From contig NZ_JOHY01000050.1 of NCBI RefSeq assembly GCF_000721495.1, forward strand, positions 1 through 64,000: DNA of 64,000 nucleotides, in the 5' to 3' direction. Numbering within the stretch: position 1 is the first letter of the stretch; each line of letters opens with the position of its first letter. Below, in pieces: positions 43,844 through 53,521 of the stretch. The position numbers were made by a program, and so were the translations under genes. The notes below the pieces were generated by a model. That model had not been told where the DNA came from. It saw only the letters and a program-made list of their open reading frames with translations, and ran no database searches. The DNA comes from Streptomyces sp. NRRL F-5123. Its GTDB lineage: Bacteria; Actinomycetota; Actinomycetes; Streptomycetales; Streptomycetaceae.

Positions 43844-44770
43844 ATGAACGCACCACACGAGACAGATGTGCTGGTAGTCGGCGCCGGCCCGTCCGGCGTG
43901 GCGGCCGCGCTGATGGCGGCCAGTCTGAACCTCCGGACGGCGGTGGTGGAGGCTGCCTCGGTGGGCGGCAAGCTGCACGCCATCGGGGCGCTGGAGAACG
44001 TCTCCGGCAACTGGACCACCGGCCCCCAACTCGCTGAGGCCCTCGCCTCCGACCTGGACCGCCTGCAGCAGGCCGGCCGGTGCTCCGTCATACGGGCCCG
44101 TGCTGTGAGCGTCACCGGCTACGACGACCGGGCGGATCTCGTACTCGACGACGGACGCGTGCTGAGTGCGCAGGTGGTGGTGGTCGCCACCGGTGTGTCG
44201 ACCATGGCTCCGCCCGAGGCCGACTGGATCAGCGCTCCCGAACAGCCCTCCGTCCCGCTGCTGTGGCGCACCGGACCCGCGGACCTCACGGACCGGACCT
44301 ACGTCCTCGGAGCTGACCGCCCCCTCGGGACGTGGCTCCGCACGCACCCGCACTCTCCGACGACGCTGCACGTCCTCTGCCCGCCGGCGGACGACTACAA
44401 GATCAGTGAAGTCTCGGGAGACGAGCGCGTCCGCGTCGTGCCCGTCTCCCAGGTGGCCCTGTCACCGGCGCCGGACGGCGACGGGTGGAGTCTGCTGGTC
44501 AAGGACCGGCAGGGAGAGCGCACGTCCTACGTCTCCACAACGGTGTTGAGCAACCTCGGCAGCAAACCCGCGGCCTTGGACGGCCTCGCCCTGAGCGAGG
44601 ACGGCTACTGCCCGCCCGGCAAGCAGCACCCCCGGATCCGAACCGCCGGCGACCTGAGGGCAGCCCAGTTCCAGCGCATCGCGACAGGCCAGGGCTCGGG
44701 AGCGGAGGCCGTGCTCGCGGCCTACTACGCCACCGTGCCTTCCGGGTCCGTGCACGTCACCGGACCGTGA
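43844..44770 (+). CDS. Thioredoxin-reductase-like FAD/NAD(P) oxidoreductase lacking CxxC
   Basis: A 308-residue flavoprotein of the thioredoxin reductase fold. The FAD site is VLVVGAGPSGVAAALMAA, then EAASVGGKLHAIGALENVSG (TrxR-like), and ATGVSTMAPP. The redox-active CxxC that should follow in thioredoxin reductases is absent: the region reads DWISAPEQPSVPLLWRTGP. It may be a ferredoxin/flavodoxin reductase-like enzyme or a TrxR-derived oxidase. ATG 43844 is set by AGGGAG seven bases upstream. Confidence 0.8.
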   Translation: MNAPHETDVLVVGAGPSGVAAALMAASLNLRTAVVEAASVGGKLHAIGALENVSGNWTTGPQLAEALASDLDRLQQAGRCSVIRARAVSVTGYDDRADLVLDDGRVLSAQVVVVATGVSTMAPPEADWISAPEQPSVPLLWRTGPADLTDRTYVLGADRPLGTWLRTHPHSPTTLHVLCPPADDYKISEVSGDERVRVVPVSQVALSPAPDGDGWSLLVKDRQGERTSYVSTTVLSNLGSKPAALDGLALSEDGYCPPGKQHPRIRTAGDLRAAQFQRIATGQGSGAEAVLAAYYATVPSGSVHVTGP

Positions 44771-44791
44771 GGCGGACGGTGGGGAACGGGC

Positions 44792-45340
44792 TCAGCCCGG
44801 TGCCGGCGAGCCGGTGCCCGGGGCGAAGGCGAACAGGTACGCCCCCGCCGTCCCCGAGGTAGCCACGCCGGTGCCGTCGGGCAACCAGCAGCAGGACAGC
44901 AGCGCTCCGTCAACGCGCATCTGCGTTGCCGGGAGCCCGGTGGCCGTGTCCCAGATCCGCACCGTCCGGTCGTTGCCGGCCGTGGCCAGCCACGAGCCGT
45001 CCGGCGAAATCGCCACCGCACGCACCGGACCGCTGTGGCCGGTCAGCGTGCGGGGCACGGCGTCGGCGGCCGTGTCCCAGATCCGCACCGTCCCGTCGTC
45101 GCCGGCCGTGGCCAGCCACGAGCCGTCCGGCGAAATCCCCACCGCACGCACCGGACCACTGTGGCCGGTCAACGTGCGCACGGCAGCGCCCGTGGCCGTG
45201 TCCCAGATCCGCACCGACCGGTCGTCGCCGGTGGTCACCAGCCACGAGCCGTCCGGCGAGACCGCCACCGCCGTCACCCAGTCGGTGTGGCCGGTCAACG
45301 TACGCACTGCCCCACCGCCCGCCGCGTCCCAGATCCGGCC
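44792..45340 (-). pseudogene. Out-of-frame 3' end of the WD40 effector gene
   Basis: After the frameshift near 45336-45340, a different frame continues the WD40 pattern for about four more blades (LTGHTDWVTAVAVSPDGSW, LTGHSGPVRAVGISPDGSW, LTGHSGPVRAVAISPDGSW and a divergent closing blade MRVDGALLSCCWLPDGTG) and ends at 44792 with TGSPAPG. It clearly belonged to the gene that starts at 49683. Confidence 0.82.
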
Positions 45341-48300
45341 AGCCACGAGCCGTCCGGCGAAATCCCCACCGCACGCACCGGACCACTGTGGCCGGTCAAC
45401 GTGCGCACCACCCCACCGCCCGCCGCGTCCCAGATCCGCACCGTCCCGTCGTCGCCGGCCGTGGCCAGCCACGAGCCGTCCGGCGAGGCCGCGACCGCCG
45501 TCACCGGGCCGGTGTGGCCGGTGGCCGTGACGGTCGTACGGCCGATGGCGGCGTCCCAGATCCGCACCGTCCCGTCGTGGCTGGTGGTGGCCAGCCACGA
45601 GCCGTCCGGCGAGACCGCCACCGCGATCCGCACCGACCGGTCGTTGCCGGTCGTGGCCAGCCACGAGCCGTCCGGCGAAATCCCCACCGCACGCACCGGA
45701 CCGCTGTGGCCGGTCAGCGTGCGCACGACAGCGCCGGTAGCGGCGTCCCAGATCCGCACCGTCCCGTCGTCACTGGCCGTGGCCAGCCACGAGCCGTCCG
45801 GCGAGACCGCCACCGCACGCACCGGACCACTGTGGCCGGTCAGCTCGCGCACGACAGCGCCCGTGGCCGTGTCCCGGATCCGGACCGTGCCGTCATGGCT
45901 GGTGGTCACCAGCCACGAGCCGTCCGGCGAGACCGCCACCGCACGCACCGGACCGCTGTGGCCGGTCAGCGTGCGCACGGCAGCGCCCGTGGCGGCGTCC
46001 CAGATCCGCACCGTCTCGTCGTTGCTGGTGGTGGCCAGCCACGAGCCGTCCGGCGAGACCGCCACCGCGTTCACCGGGTCGGTGTGGCCGGTCAGCGTGC
46101 GGGTGAGGGCGCCGGTGGCCCTGTCCCAGATCCGCACCGTCCGGTCGTTGCTGGTGGTGGCCAGCCAGGAGCTGTCGGGTGAGACCGCCACCGCGGTCAC
46201 CCAGTCGGTGTGGCCGGTCAGCGTGCGCACGACGGCGCCCGTGGCCGTGTCCCAGATCCGCACCGTCTCGTCGTTGCCGGCCGTGGCCAGCCACGAGCCG
46301 TCCGGCGAGACCGCCACCGCGGTCACCGGGCCGGTGTTGCCGGTCAGGGTGCGGCGCAGAGCGGGGTCGGGGAGGTCGGGAAGCGGCCACCTGTTGCGGA
46401 GAGCGGGGTGCGGGGAGCGCCAGGAGCGGCTGACGACCTGCCAGGGGGCGTATGCACCCAGGCGGGAGTACAGGACGGCGGTGAGGGCGTGCCCGGGGAC
46501 GGTCGGGGTGAGCAGATGGGCGGCGGAGGTGAAGGCGTGCGCGGCGGCGCGGGCGGTGGGGGTTTCGATGGCGGTCAGGTCGGCCCACGGCGCGGTGGTG
46601 CCGCGGGTGTGCAGGCGCCAGGCGATCCAGCGCAGGTCGGTGGCGACGGCTTCGGCCTGTACCGGGCGGCCGGCGTCCAGGAGGTGGGTGACGAGGTGGT
46701 CGGCCAGGTAGCCGTCCGGCATCTGCCACCACGCCCGCCCCACGGCGGGATCGGTGCCGGGCTGCGGTGGCGCCGGGGGCAGACCGGCCGCGGCGGCGTC
46801 GACCAGGACGGCGTTGGTCTGCCGCAGTCGGGTCTCGCCGAGGCGGGCGCGCAGATCGTCGCGGATGACGTCGTGCAGCCGGATCTGCCCGCCGGCCTGC
46901 GGGTCGGGTTCCGGGGCCAGCAGGGAGGCCCAGGCCAGGTCGGCGCACAGTCTCCTGGAATCCTGCGCGGTGAGTGAGCCGGTGGACTGCCACAGCTCGG
47001 CGACGAGGCTGACGGGGATGCTCTCGTCCTCGGCGAAGACGCCCAGTTCGCCGAAGCGTTCGTCACCGCCGGGGGGCAGGAGCTGTGCGGCGGTCTCGAC
47101 GGCCGCCCGGACCGCGGTGCTGCGCTGGAGCGGGTCCCTCAGGTCGACCTCCGCGCGGGAGTCGGCGGTGGCAGGCGCGTGCCGCCGCATCCGTTCCAGG
47201 AGGCCGGCGGCGGCTGACGCGGGGTCGGCGCCGGCGGCCAGCAGTCCGGCGAGCGTCTGGTGGACCAGACGCAGCAGCAGCGGCCACCGCCCGGTCGCGC
47301 GCAGCAGCCCCTCGGTGGCCTCGTCCGGCCACGCAGGCAGCTGCCAGGTCAGCAGACGCCTCGCCTGCTGCTCGGACATCGGGCCGACCGGGATTCGCGG
47401 AGCGTCGCCGGGGAGCAGATCCGGGGTCCGGGTGGTCACCAGCCGCACACAGCCCTTGCCGTCGACCAGGAAGGGTTCGAGCTGCTCGCGGAACCAGACG
47501 TCGTCCAGGATCAGCAGCACCGGGGGCCGCGCGTCCAGCACCCGTCCCAGATACGCACCGGCCGACTGCGGATCGCCGAACGATTTCGCGTCCCCCGTGA
47601 TGAACTGCGCGGCCTCGGCCACCTTGGCCGCGACGGCGGCCGGGCTGCGGACGTTCGGGCCCAGCACGATCCGGTGGATCCGGCCCCCGAAGTGCCTGCG
47701 CACCCGCGGGCGCGCCCGGACCGTCTCGGCCAGCACCGTCTTCCCGAAGCCCATGGCACCGTGCACGCCCACCACCTGCCGCGTACGCCGGCAGACCGCG
47801 GACACCACCGCGTCCGCCTCGTCGCGGTCCACCACCCACTCCGGTACGGACTGCGGCGGCCGCGGCAGCGGCCCGTCCTGCCCGGCACCGGGCCGCGACC
47901 ACGGCGGGACGGGAATCCGTCCCGAATCGCGGGCCGCGGCCGGCTCCGCGCCGGTTTCCGGATCGTCTGCCCCCGATCCTGATTCCGGCGCCCACGCGAG
48001 GTCGGGCGTGTCGGTGAGACCGAGCCGGCTGAGCATGGTGGGGCCGAGCCAGGCGAATTCACGGGCGTGCTCGGGAAGTGTGTCGGTGCCGCCCTCCCAT
48101 CGGAGCCAGGCGGGGAAGTCCGGGTGGTGGCCGGCCAATTCGGCGATGCGTTCGGACACCCTCCCCATCGTTTCGACGATGTGCGCGGTCGGGGCCGCGT
48201 CCAGCAGGATGTCGCCGACGCCGTCGGCGAAGGCGTAGAGCTGCTGACCCGCGGGGGCCCGCCGGCCGGACGCCCCGGTGGCGTCCTGGACCGGCGCCGG

Positions 48301-49683
48301 TACCGGGCGCAGGATTCCGCTGAGGAAGACCTCGGCGAGATGTGCGGCGTCCGCCCGCCACGGCACGGCTTCGGCGAGGAGCCGCATGACGGGGACGGTG
48401 GTCGGGGACAGCGCCGCGAGGTGGGCGGCCAGCCGGTAGGCCTCGGGCGAGACCGTGGCGCGGAAGCGCCCCACGGCGGAGGCGGACGTGGCGGGGGCGG
48501 CGGGCGGCGCGGAGGGCTCGTTCCGGGACGGCGCCGGCTGCCACAGCGGCAGGGCGAGTTCGCTGCCGTCCGACGCGACCGCTTGCGCCCAGCGGACGAG
48601 CGTGGCGGCGGCGGGGTGCAGGACCGGGACGGGGGCTCCGTCGAAGGGGCTCAGCTCGGGCGGCAGGACCAGGTCGCGCACCTGCCAGGTGGCGTTGGCG
48701 GCCCCCGCCCGTGGGATCCGGACCGCCCAGCGGCGGCCGGCCACGCCGGAACCGGGCCACATGCGCGGCGGCAGGGCGTGCATGATCGCGGTGGGCCCGA
48801 GAGCCGCCCACGAGCGGAGCACCGGTTCCATGGCGGCGGAGCGCCAGTGCGGGCCGACGCCGTCGGAGACGACCAGGACCATGGTGCGCCCCGAGGCATC
48901 GGCGAGCGTGTTCGGCGGCAGGAGGCGCTGCGGCCCGCCGAAGGGCCGGCCGGCGAGCATCGGGGCCGCTCCCGTCCCGGCCCGCAGCGCCACGACCCTG
49001 ATCTGCCTGAAGGCGCCCAGCCGCTCCAGCAGCCGGCGCAGCTCGCCGCACATCTGCTGCCACAGCACCATGGAAGGGCTGTCGTCGATGACCAGCGCCA
49101 GGTCCAGCCACCGTTCGGGGCGGGGCCGGACGACGACGTCGGGGACGCCGGTCGCCGCGATCTGCGTGACGGTGGCGGCGACGTCGATGTCGGTGCGCCG
49201 CGGATCGGCCCGGTAGCGCTTGAGGGGCCGCATCGCACGGGCGACGGCCAGGAACGGTGGCAGGGCCCGGGGGCGGGGCAGACGGACGGGCAGCGCGCGG
49301 GCCGCCGGCAGCGCGGGGGCGTCGGCGGGGGCCGGGTCGGGGCCGCCGTCCGCCGGTGGGGGCGTGACCGGTGCGCCGTCACCCGGCGGGTCGGGGGCGG
49401 GGCCGGGCGACGCGTAGAACCCGCCGACCTTGGCGGCCGGTTGGGCGGGCCCGGGCGCGGCGGAGGGGTCGGGCTGCGAGGTCACGGGGGGCGCCGCGCC
49501 GGCTCCCGCGTCGTGCGGATGCGCGTCGCCGTCGGCCCGTGCGGTCCGTGCGGGGAGTGACTGCCCGCCGGCCGGGAGGCGTTCGGCGAGCCAGACGACG
49601 TCCAGCAGCTCCTCGACCGTGGCGTCGTCGGCGAGCCCGCGCAGGCCGCGCAGGACGTGCGTCAGCGGCTCGGGCGAGGTCAC
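45295..49683 (-). CDS. vWA (SAV_2336-type) / NB-ARC NTPase / WD40 effector, frameshifted near its 3' end
   Basis: As read, 1462 residues. In order: a short helical N-terminus, a Pro/Ala-rich linker, a vWA-like domain (LALVIDDSPSM, DxSxS MIDAS; VVSDGVG), a SAV_2336-like region, an NB-ARC NTPase (Walker A HGAMGFGKTVLAETV; VLLILDDVW), a helical segment, then WD40 blades of the form LTGHSGPVRAVAVSPDGSW. GTG 49683 overlaps the MoxR stop (GTGA). The open frame upstream of it is antisense or shadow. Near 45336 about 25 bases are missing compared with neighbouring blades, shifting the frame and ending the protein early. It is the probable effector/sensor of the four-gene conflict operon. Confidence 0.87.
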   Translation of the reverse strand: MTSPEPLTHVLRGLRGLADDATVEELLDVVWLAERLPAGGQSLPARTARADGDAHPHDAGAGAAPPVTSQPDPSAAPGPAQPAAKVGGFYASPGPAPDPPGDGAPVTPPPADGGPDPAPADAPALPAARALPVRLPRPRALPPFLAVARAMRPLKRYRADPRRTDIDVAATVTQIAATGVPDVVVRPRPERWLDLALVIDDSPSMVLWQQMCGELRRLLERLGAFRQIRVVALRAGTGAAPMLAGRPFGGPQRLLPPNTLADASGRTMVLVVSDGVGPHWRSAAMEPVLRSWAALGPTAIMHALPPRMWPGSGVAGRRWAVRIPRAGAANATWQVRDLVLPPELSPFDGAPVPVLHPAAATLVRWAQAVASDGSELALPLWQPAPSRNEPSAPPAAPATSASAVGRFRATVSPEAYRLAAHLAALSPTTVPVMRLLAEAVPWRADAAHLAEVFLSGILRPVPAPVQDATGASGRRAPAGQQLYAFADGVGDILLDAAPTAHIVETMGRVSERIAELAGHHPDFPAWLRWEGGTDTLPEHAREFAWLGPTMLSRLGLTDTPDLAWAPESGSGADDPETGAEPAAARDSGRIPVPPWSRPGAGQDGPLPRPPQSVPEWVVDRDEADAVVSAVCRRTRQVVGVHGAMGFGKTVLAETVRARPRVRRHFGGRIHRIVLGPNVRSPAAVAAKVAEAAQFITGDAKSFGDPQSAGAYLGRVLDARPPVLLILDDVWFREQLEPFLVDGKGCVRLVTTRTPDLLPGDAPRIPVGPMSEQQARRLLTWQLPAWPDEATEGLLRATGRWPLLLRLVHQTLAGLLAAGADPASAAAGLLERMRRHAPATADSRAEVDLRDPLQRSTAVRAAVETAAQLLPPGGDERFGELGVFAEDESIPVSLVAELWQSTGSLTAQDSRRLCADLAWASLLAPEPDPQAGGQIRLHDVIRDDLRARLGETRLRQTNAVLVDAAAAGLPPAPPQPGTDPAVGRAWWQMPDGYLADHLVTHLLDAGRPVQAEAVATDLRWIAWRLHTRGTTAPWADLTAIETPTARAAAHAFTSAAHLLTPTVPGHALTAVLYSRLGAYAPWQVVSRSWRSPHPALRNRWPLPDLPDPALRRTLTGNTGPVTAVAVSPDGSWLATAGNDETVRIWDTATGAVVRTLTGHTDWVTAVAVSPDSSWLATTSNDRTVRIWDRATGALTRTLTGHTDPVNAVAVSPDGSWLATTSNDETVRIWDAATGAAVRTLTGHSGPVRAVAVSPDGSWLVTTSHDGTVRIRDTATGAVVRELTGHSGPVRAVAVSPDGSWLATASDDGTVRIWDAATGAVVRTLTGHSGPVRAVGISPDGSWLATTGNDRSVRIAVAVSPDGSWLATTSHDGTVRIWDAAIGRTTVTATGHTGPVTAVAASPDGSWLATAGDDGTVRIWDAAGGGVVRTLTGHSGPVRAVGISPDGSWLAGSGTRRAVGQCVR

Positions 49684-50663
49684 ACCGTGCCGCCCAGCTG
49701 ATGGAAGAGCGCCTCCAGCAGTCCTTCCGCGTCGGTGTCCACGCCGCCCAGCCGCAGGAAGGCGGCGTTCATCAGCTGGTCGGTCGCGAGTTCGTCGGGC
49801 GCCCTGCGGGCGAGGAAGGCGCGGACGAGCTCGTCGACCCTGGCCGGGGCGTCGGCTCCCAGGTGCGCGGCCAGGATGTCGCGCAGCCGCTGCTCGCTCG
49901 GGTCGGGGAGGTTCAGGCGCAGGCAGCGTCGCAGGAAGGCCGGCGGAAAGTCGCGTTCGCCGTTGCTGGTGATCAGCACGACGGGGAACTCCGTACAGCG
50001 GACCATGCCGCCGCGGACCGGGACCGGGACGTCGCTCCCGGCGGTGTGCACCTCCACGACGTCCCGCTCGCGGGTCAGACGGGAGAGCTCGGGGATCTCG
50101 AATTCGCCGCGCTCGAAGACCGTCAGCAGGTCGTTGGGCAGGTCGATGTCGCCCTTGTCCAGTTCGTCGATGAGCAGGACCCGCGGCAGGTCGCGCGGGA
50201 CGAGGGCGGTGCCCAGCGGCCCCAGCCGGATGAAGTCGCCGATGTCCGGCTCCGGCCCGCTGCCGTCGCGGCTGAGCGTGCTCTCCCGCAGCCGGCCCAC
50301 CGCGTCGTACTGGTACAGCGCGTCGGACAGCATCGAGCGGCTGTTGACCGGCCAGTGCAAGACCTTGCCCAGGGACAGTTCGTGGGCGATGGCGTAGGCG
50401 AGCGACGACTTCCCGGAGCCGGGGTGGCCTGTCACCAGTACCGGGCGCCGCAGGTGCAGCGCGGCGTTGACGACGTCGATCTGCGGCTGGTCGATGAGGT
50501 AGGGGCGGGGCGGCTCCACGTCCGCGCCGTCCGCGCCGGTGCTGCTCTCCTGGCCGAAGCGGCGCCACGGCGGGGGTTCGGGCATGGTGATCCGGCGGGG
50601 CTGCCCGTCGCCGAGGAAGAGCCGCCACTGGTGGACGGGGCGCGCGTCGTCGGTCGGGTTCAC
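49680..50663 (-). CDS. MoxR-type AAA+ ATPase
   Basis: A 327-residue AAA+ protein of the MoxR class. Walker A GHPGSGKSSLAYA, Walker B VLLIDELDKGDIDLPNDLL and sensor 1 VLITSNGERDFPPAFLRRC are all intact. MoxR proteins remodel or activate vWA-domain partners, and the next gene encodes a vWA domain. GTG 50663 overlaps the preceding stop. It forms the central switch of the trypsin-MoxR-vWA type of system. Confidence 0.92.
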   Translation of the reverse strand: MNPTDDARPVHQWRLFLGDGQPRRITMPEPPPWRRFGQESSTGADGADVEPPRPYLIDQPQIDVVNAALHLRRPVLVTGHPGSGKSSLAYAIAHELSLGKVLHWPVNSRSMLSDALYQYDAVGRLRESTLSRDGSGPEPDIGDFIRLGPLGTALVPRDLPRVLLIDELDKGDIDLPNDLLTVFERGEFEIPELSRLTRERDVVEVHTAGSDVPVPVRGGMVRCTEFPVVLITSNGERDFPPAFLRRCLRLNLPDPSEQRLRDILAAHLGADAPARVDELVRAFLARRAPDELATDQLMNAAFLRLGGVDTDAEGLLEALFHQLGGTV

Positions 50664-52873
50664 CGGATCTGCTCCTGCTCGATCGGGTCGCTCCAGCGCG
50701 ACGTCGGGGGAAGAGCGGTGGCGTCGTCCCACACCAGCGCCGGCTGCGGTGCGTCACGCCGGGGTTGGGCCAGGGCGCGGGCCCGGTGGGTGCGGACGCG
50801 GTGCGGCAGGCCCCGGGCGGAGCCGCCCAGCATGAGGGCGACCAGCGGGTCCCCGCGCCCGGCGGCGATGGCGCCGCGGTCCCACAGCACCACGGGGATG
50901 CCGTACTTCATGCAGGCCGCCCGCAGCGCCGCGCGGTGCCGGGGGGCGCACGCGAGGATGACGCGGGAGGCGTTCAGGTCGGCCTGCAGTGCGCCGTAGA
51001 CCTGGAGCGAGGTGGTGTACTCCTCGGTCAGGTGCAGCAGGCCGCCGCTGTCCAGGTTCTCCCAGCGGGACTGCCAGCTGCGCCGCTGGCCGATGTCCTC
51101 GCGCAGGCGCGGACACCGCAGGATGACGGTGTATGCGGCGCCCAGCACCACCGGGTCCTCTCCGTCGGCGGCGTTGTTGTCCCAGGTGTCGACCGGTTCG
51201 TCGAGGTCGTTGGAGTCGAGCAGGAACTCCACCACGGGCACTTTTCCGGGCAGCGCGACGGCGCCTTGCCGGATGAGGATCGCGTGGAGCAGCCGGGTGA
51301 TCTCCTCCGGGGTACGGGTGTCGTCGTCGGCCAGCACCTGCCAGGCGGTCTCGTCCCTGCGCCCCGAGGTGTACCAGATGACGCAGCGGTAGCCGGTGGC
51401 CGTGACGGGCTCCAGCGCGACGGTCAGCCGCGGCTGCGGTTCGGCGGTGGCACTCTCGCGCAGTGCCCAGACCCGGGCGTCCTCCCGGCGTTCCCCGAGG
51501 GCCGACCGCGCCACGCCGAGGCGGACGGCGACGGCGTCCGACCACTCCCGCATACCGCCGGCAGCCGGTTCACCGCACAGGGCCGCCAGGTACTCCACCG
51601 CCCGCAGGACGGCGGGCACCCGGGGCGTGCCCTCCACAACAGCGGCGCCGTCGCTCCGGAACTCCTCCAGGACGTCGACAAGCTGGCGCAGGCGCTCCTC
51701 TTCGGGGGCGTTGCGGTACTCGGGCGGCAGATGGCTGGTGAGCGTGGCGTGCGGCATCGCCGATCTGGCCGCCTCCTCCAGGCGCGCCGCGGCGCTTTCG
51801 GGCAGGACGTCGAGCAGCCAGCGGCGTTCGCTCACCGACAGCAGGCCGGACGCCCCTGCGGCGAGCCCTGCCGACATCAGCCGGCTCGCGCTGTCGGGAC
51901 GGTCGACCGCGAGCCCCTCGCACAGGACGGCCAGTGCCCGTGGGACGGTGGCCAGGATCTCCGCGAGCTCGTCGACACCCACCAGGACATCGGTGTCGAC
52001 GTCCAGTTCCAGCTCGTCGGCCAGCCGCGGCGCCTGTTCGGCACGTCTGCCGGGGTCCCGGAACACGTCGGCGACGAGGCGGTTGAAGGCGTGCAGCGCC
52101 GGGGAATACCCGGCGGACCGTGGCCGGTGCGGCGAGCGGCCCGGGTGGGAGCGCGGAGCGATCTCGGGCAGGAAGCTCCTGACGGACTGCCAGGGCACCG
52201 CCAGAAACCGCCGTACGACGTGCGAGGACGCGAAGCCGCCGGGGGGAGGCTCGATGATCCCGAGGACCAGGCCGACCACGGCGTCCTGCTCCGCGCACCA
52301 GAGCGGGCCGCCGCTGTAGCCGGGACCGACAGCCGCGCCTTCGAGCGGGCCGTCGATGTACGAGACCGGGCCGTCGTACAGCTTCACCGCCCCGTTGGCG
52401 AAGGTGAACTGCTCCCCGTTGCCGTGCCAGGCCCGTACCGACTGCCGCTCGGCCATCGGCATCCAGCGGACCGGCCGCAGCAGCGGGGGCGGGGCGCTCT
52501 GGAGCCGCAGCAAGGCCAGATCGCCGGTCCAGACCCTGTCGCCGGGCAGCGCCGGGCGCGCCTCGGGTGCCGGGTGCTGGGCGGGTATCCAGGCGGACAC
52601 CCGGGCGGTGAGCGAGTCGCGCGGCTCGCCGAGTCCCGGAAAGGCGACGGACACGAGCGCGTCCCGTGGGGGCTCGGGGGTGAACGGCTCGTCGCCGAGG
52701 GCGTCGTTCACCACGTGGGCGCAGGTGAGGACGAGCCCGTCACCGACGTACACGCCGGCGCCGGCCACGGACGTCGACGTGGACGACGTGTCGAGGACAG
52801 AGGCGAAGGAGTGCCATACCGTGCTCGCCTCGGAGGGGTCGGTCCGCAGCCAGGGGCGCGCCCTAGGGTTCAT
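50660..52873 (-). CDS. Trypsin-like serine protease with VMAP-type C-terminal domain
   Basis: About 737 residues. The N-terminal trypsin domain has its triad: His in LTCAHVVND, Asp in GDLALLRL and Ser in GYSGGPLW. No signal peptide, so it is a cytoplasmic protease. A helical middle region follows, then a C-terminal part with LEPVTATGYRCVIWYTSG, LPGKVPVVEFLLDSNDLD and IPVVLWDRGA, the pattern of the VMAP C-terminal domain found in MoxR-linked conflict systems. ATG 52873 overlaps the end of the trypco1-like gene (GTG 52879 in frame is possible). Confidence 0.88.
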   Translation of the reverse strand: MNPRARPWLRTDPSEASTVWHSFASVLDTSSTSTSVAGAGVYVGDGLVLTCAHVVNDALGDEPFTPEPPRDALVSVAFPGLGEPRDSLTARVSAWIPAQHPAPEARPALPGDRVWTGDLALLRLQSAPPPLLRPVRWMPMAERQSVRAWHGNGEQFTFANGAVKLYDGPVSYIDGPLEGAAVGPGYSGGPLWCAEQDAVVGLVLGIIEPPPGGFASSHVVRRFLAVPWQSVRSFLPEIAPRSHPGRSPHRPRSAGYSPALHAFNRLVADVFRDPGRRAEQAPRLADELELDVDTDVLVGVDELAEILATVPRALAVLCEGLAVDRPDSASRLMSAGLAAGASGLLSVSERRWLLDVLPESAAARLEEAARSAMPHATLTSHLPPEYRNAPEEERLRQLVDVLEEFRSDGAAVVEGTPRVPAVLRAVEYLAALCGEPAAGGMREWSDAVAVRLGVARSALGERREDARVWALRESATAEPQPRLTVALEPVTATGYRCVIWYTSGRRDETAWQVLADDDTRTPEEITRLLHAILIRQGAVALPGKVPVVEFLLDSNDLDEPVDTWDNNAADGEDPVVLGAAYTVILRCPRLREDIGQRRSWQSRWENLDSGGLLHLTEEYTTSLQVYGALQADLNASRVILACAPRHRAALRAACMKYGIPVVLWDRGAIAAGRGDPLVALMLGGSARGLPHRVRTHRARALAQPRRDAPQPALVWDDATALPPTSRWSDPIEQEQIR

Positions 52874-53288
52874 GTTCACCGGCCCCGGCGGCGCTTCTCG
52901 GAGCATCCCCGGCCGTCCCGGTTCCCTGGCCCGGCTTCCAGTTGACGGTCACCGTCATCGTCGCCTCGCCCCCGGCTCCGACGATGCCCAGCTTGAGGTC
53001 GTTGCTCACCCGCACCCCGAAGCTCACCGACACTTCGGACGGCACGTCGGGGACCGCGCTGACGCTGTCGTGGACCTGCTGCAGCAGCGGCGCAAGCGGA
53101 GCGAGCAGCGTGCGCAGCGCGCTCTCGGCCGCGACCGACACGCGGCGGCCCGCGGAAACCGGCCGGGAGTCACCGAAGCCCGGAGTGTGGCCGCCGTCGT
53201 GGTCGGCCCGGGACGACCGCAGGGGAGCGAACGCCTGTAACGCCACCGCCGTCCCGTCGGCGAAGACGAATTCGATGAAGTCCTCCAC
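52863..53288 (-). CDS. CU044_2847-family (trypsin-co-occurring domain 1) protein
   Basis: A 141-residue protein starting VEDFIEFVFADGTAVALQAF, with a central helical segment (SALRTLLAPLAPLLQQVHDS) and a beta-rich end (SVSFGVRVSNDLKLGIVGAG then ATMTVTVNW). This is the small protein family that regularly accompanies trypsin/MoxR systems and is thought to modulate or be cut by the protease. GTG 53288 has GGCGGA upstream. It heads the operon. Longer open frame upstream is not supported. Confidence 0.82.
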   Translation of the reverse strand: MEDFIEFVFADGTAVALQAFAPLRSSRADHDGGHTPGFGDSRPVSAGRRVSVAAESALRTLLAPLAPLLQQVHDSVSAVPDVPSEVSVSFGVRVSNDLKLGIVGAGGEATMTVTVNWKPGQGTGTAGDAPRSAAGAGEHEP

Positions 53289-53521
53289 TCCGCCAGTGTG
53301 CCCGCAAACGGATCCCGGCAAGAGGAAGTTCGGCGATCGGGCGCTGCCGGCCGCAGAAGGGTTCTCGGCCATTTGGCGGCCGAAAACCAGGCAGTCCGCG
53401 CAGGACCGAAGGTGTATCCACCCGGCACCCCCGAAGATCGGCTGCACAGTCGCCTTCCCGGGCGGCCGGCAGCGGGCCCTGCCACCGTGCCCAGGCCCCG
53501 ATCCGCGTGGAGGTAGCCCTC

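Noticed and set aside
49684-50757. N-terminal extension of the WD40 effector to 1820 residues
   Set aside because: It overlaps the MoxR gene in another frame and reads as low-complexity Arg/Pro; the GTGA overlap at 49683 fits the operon.
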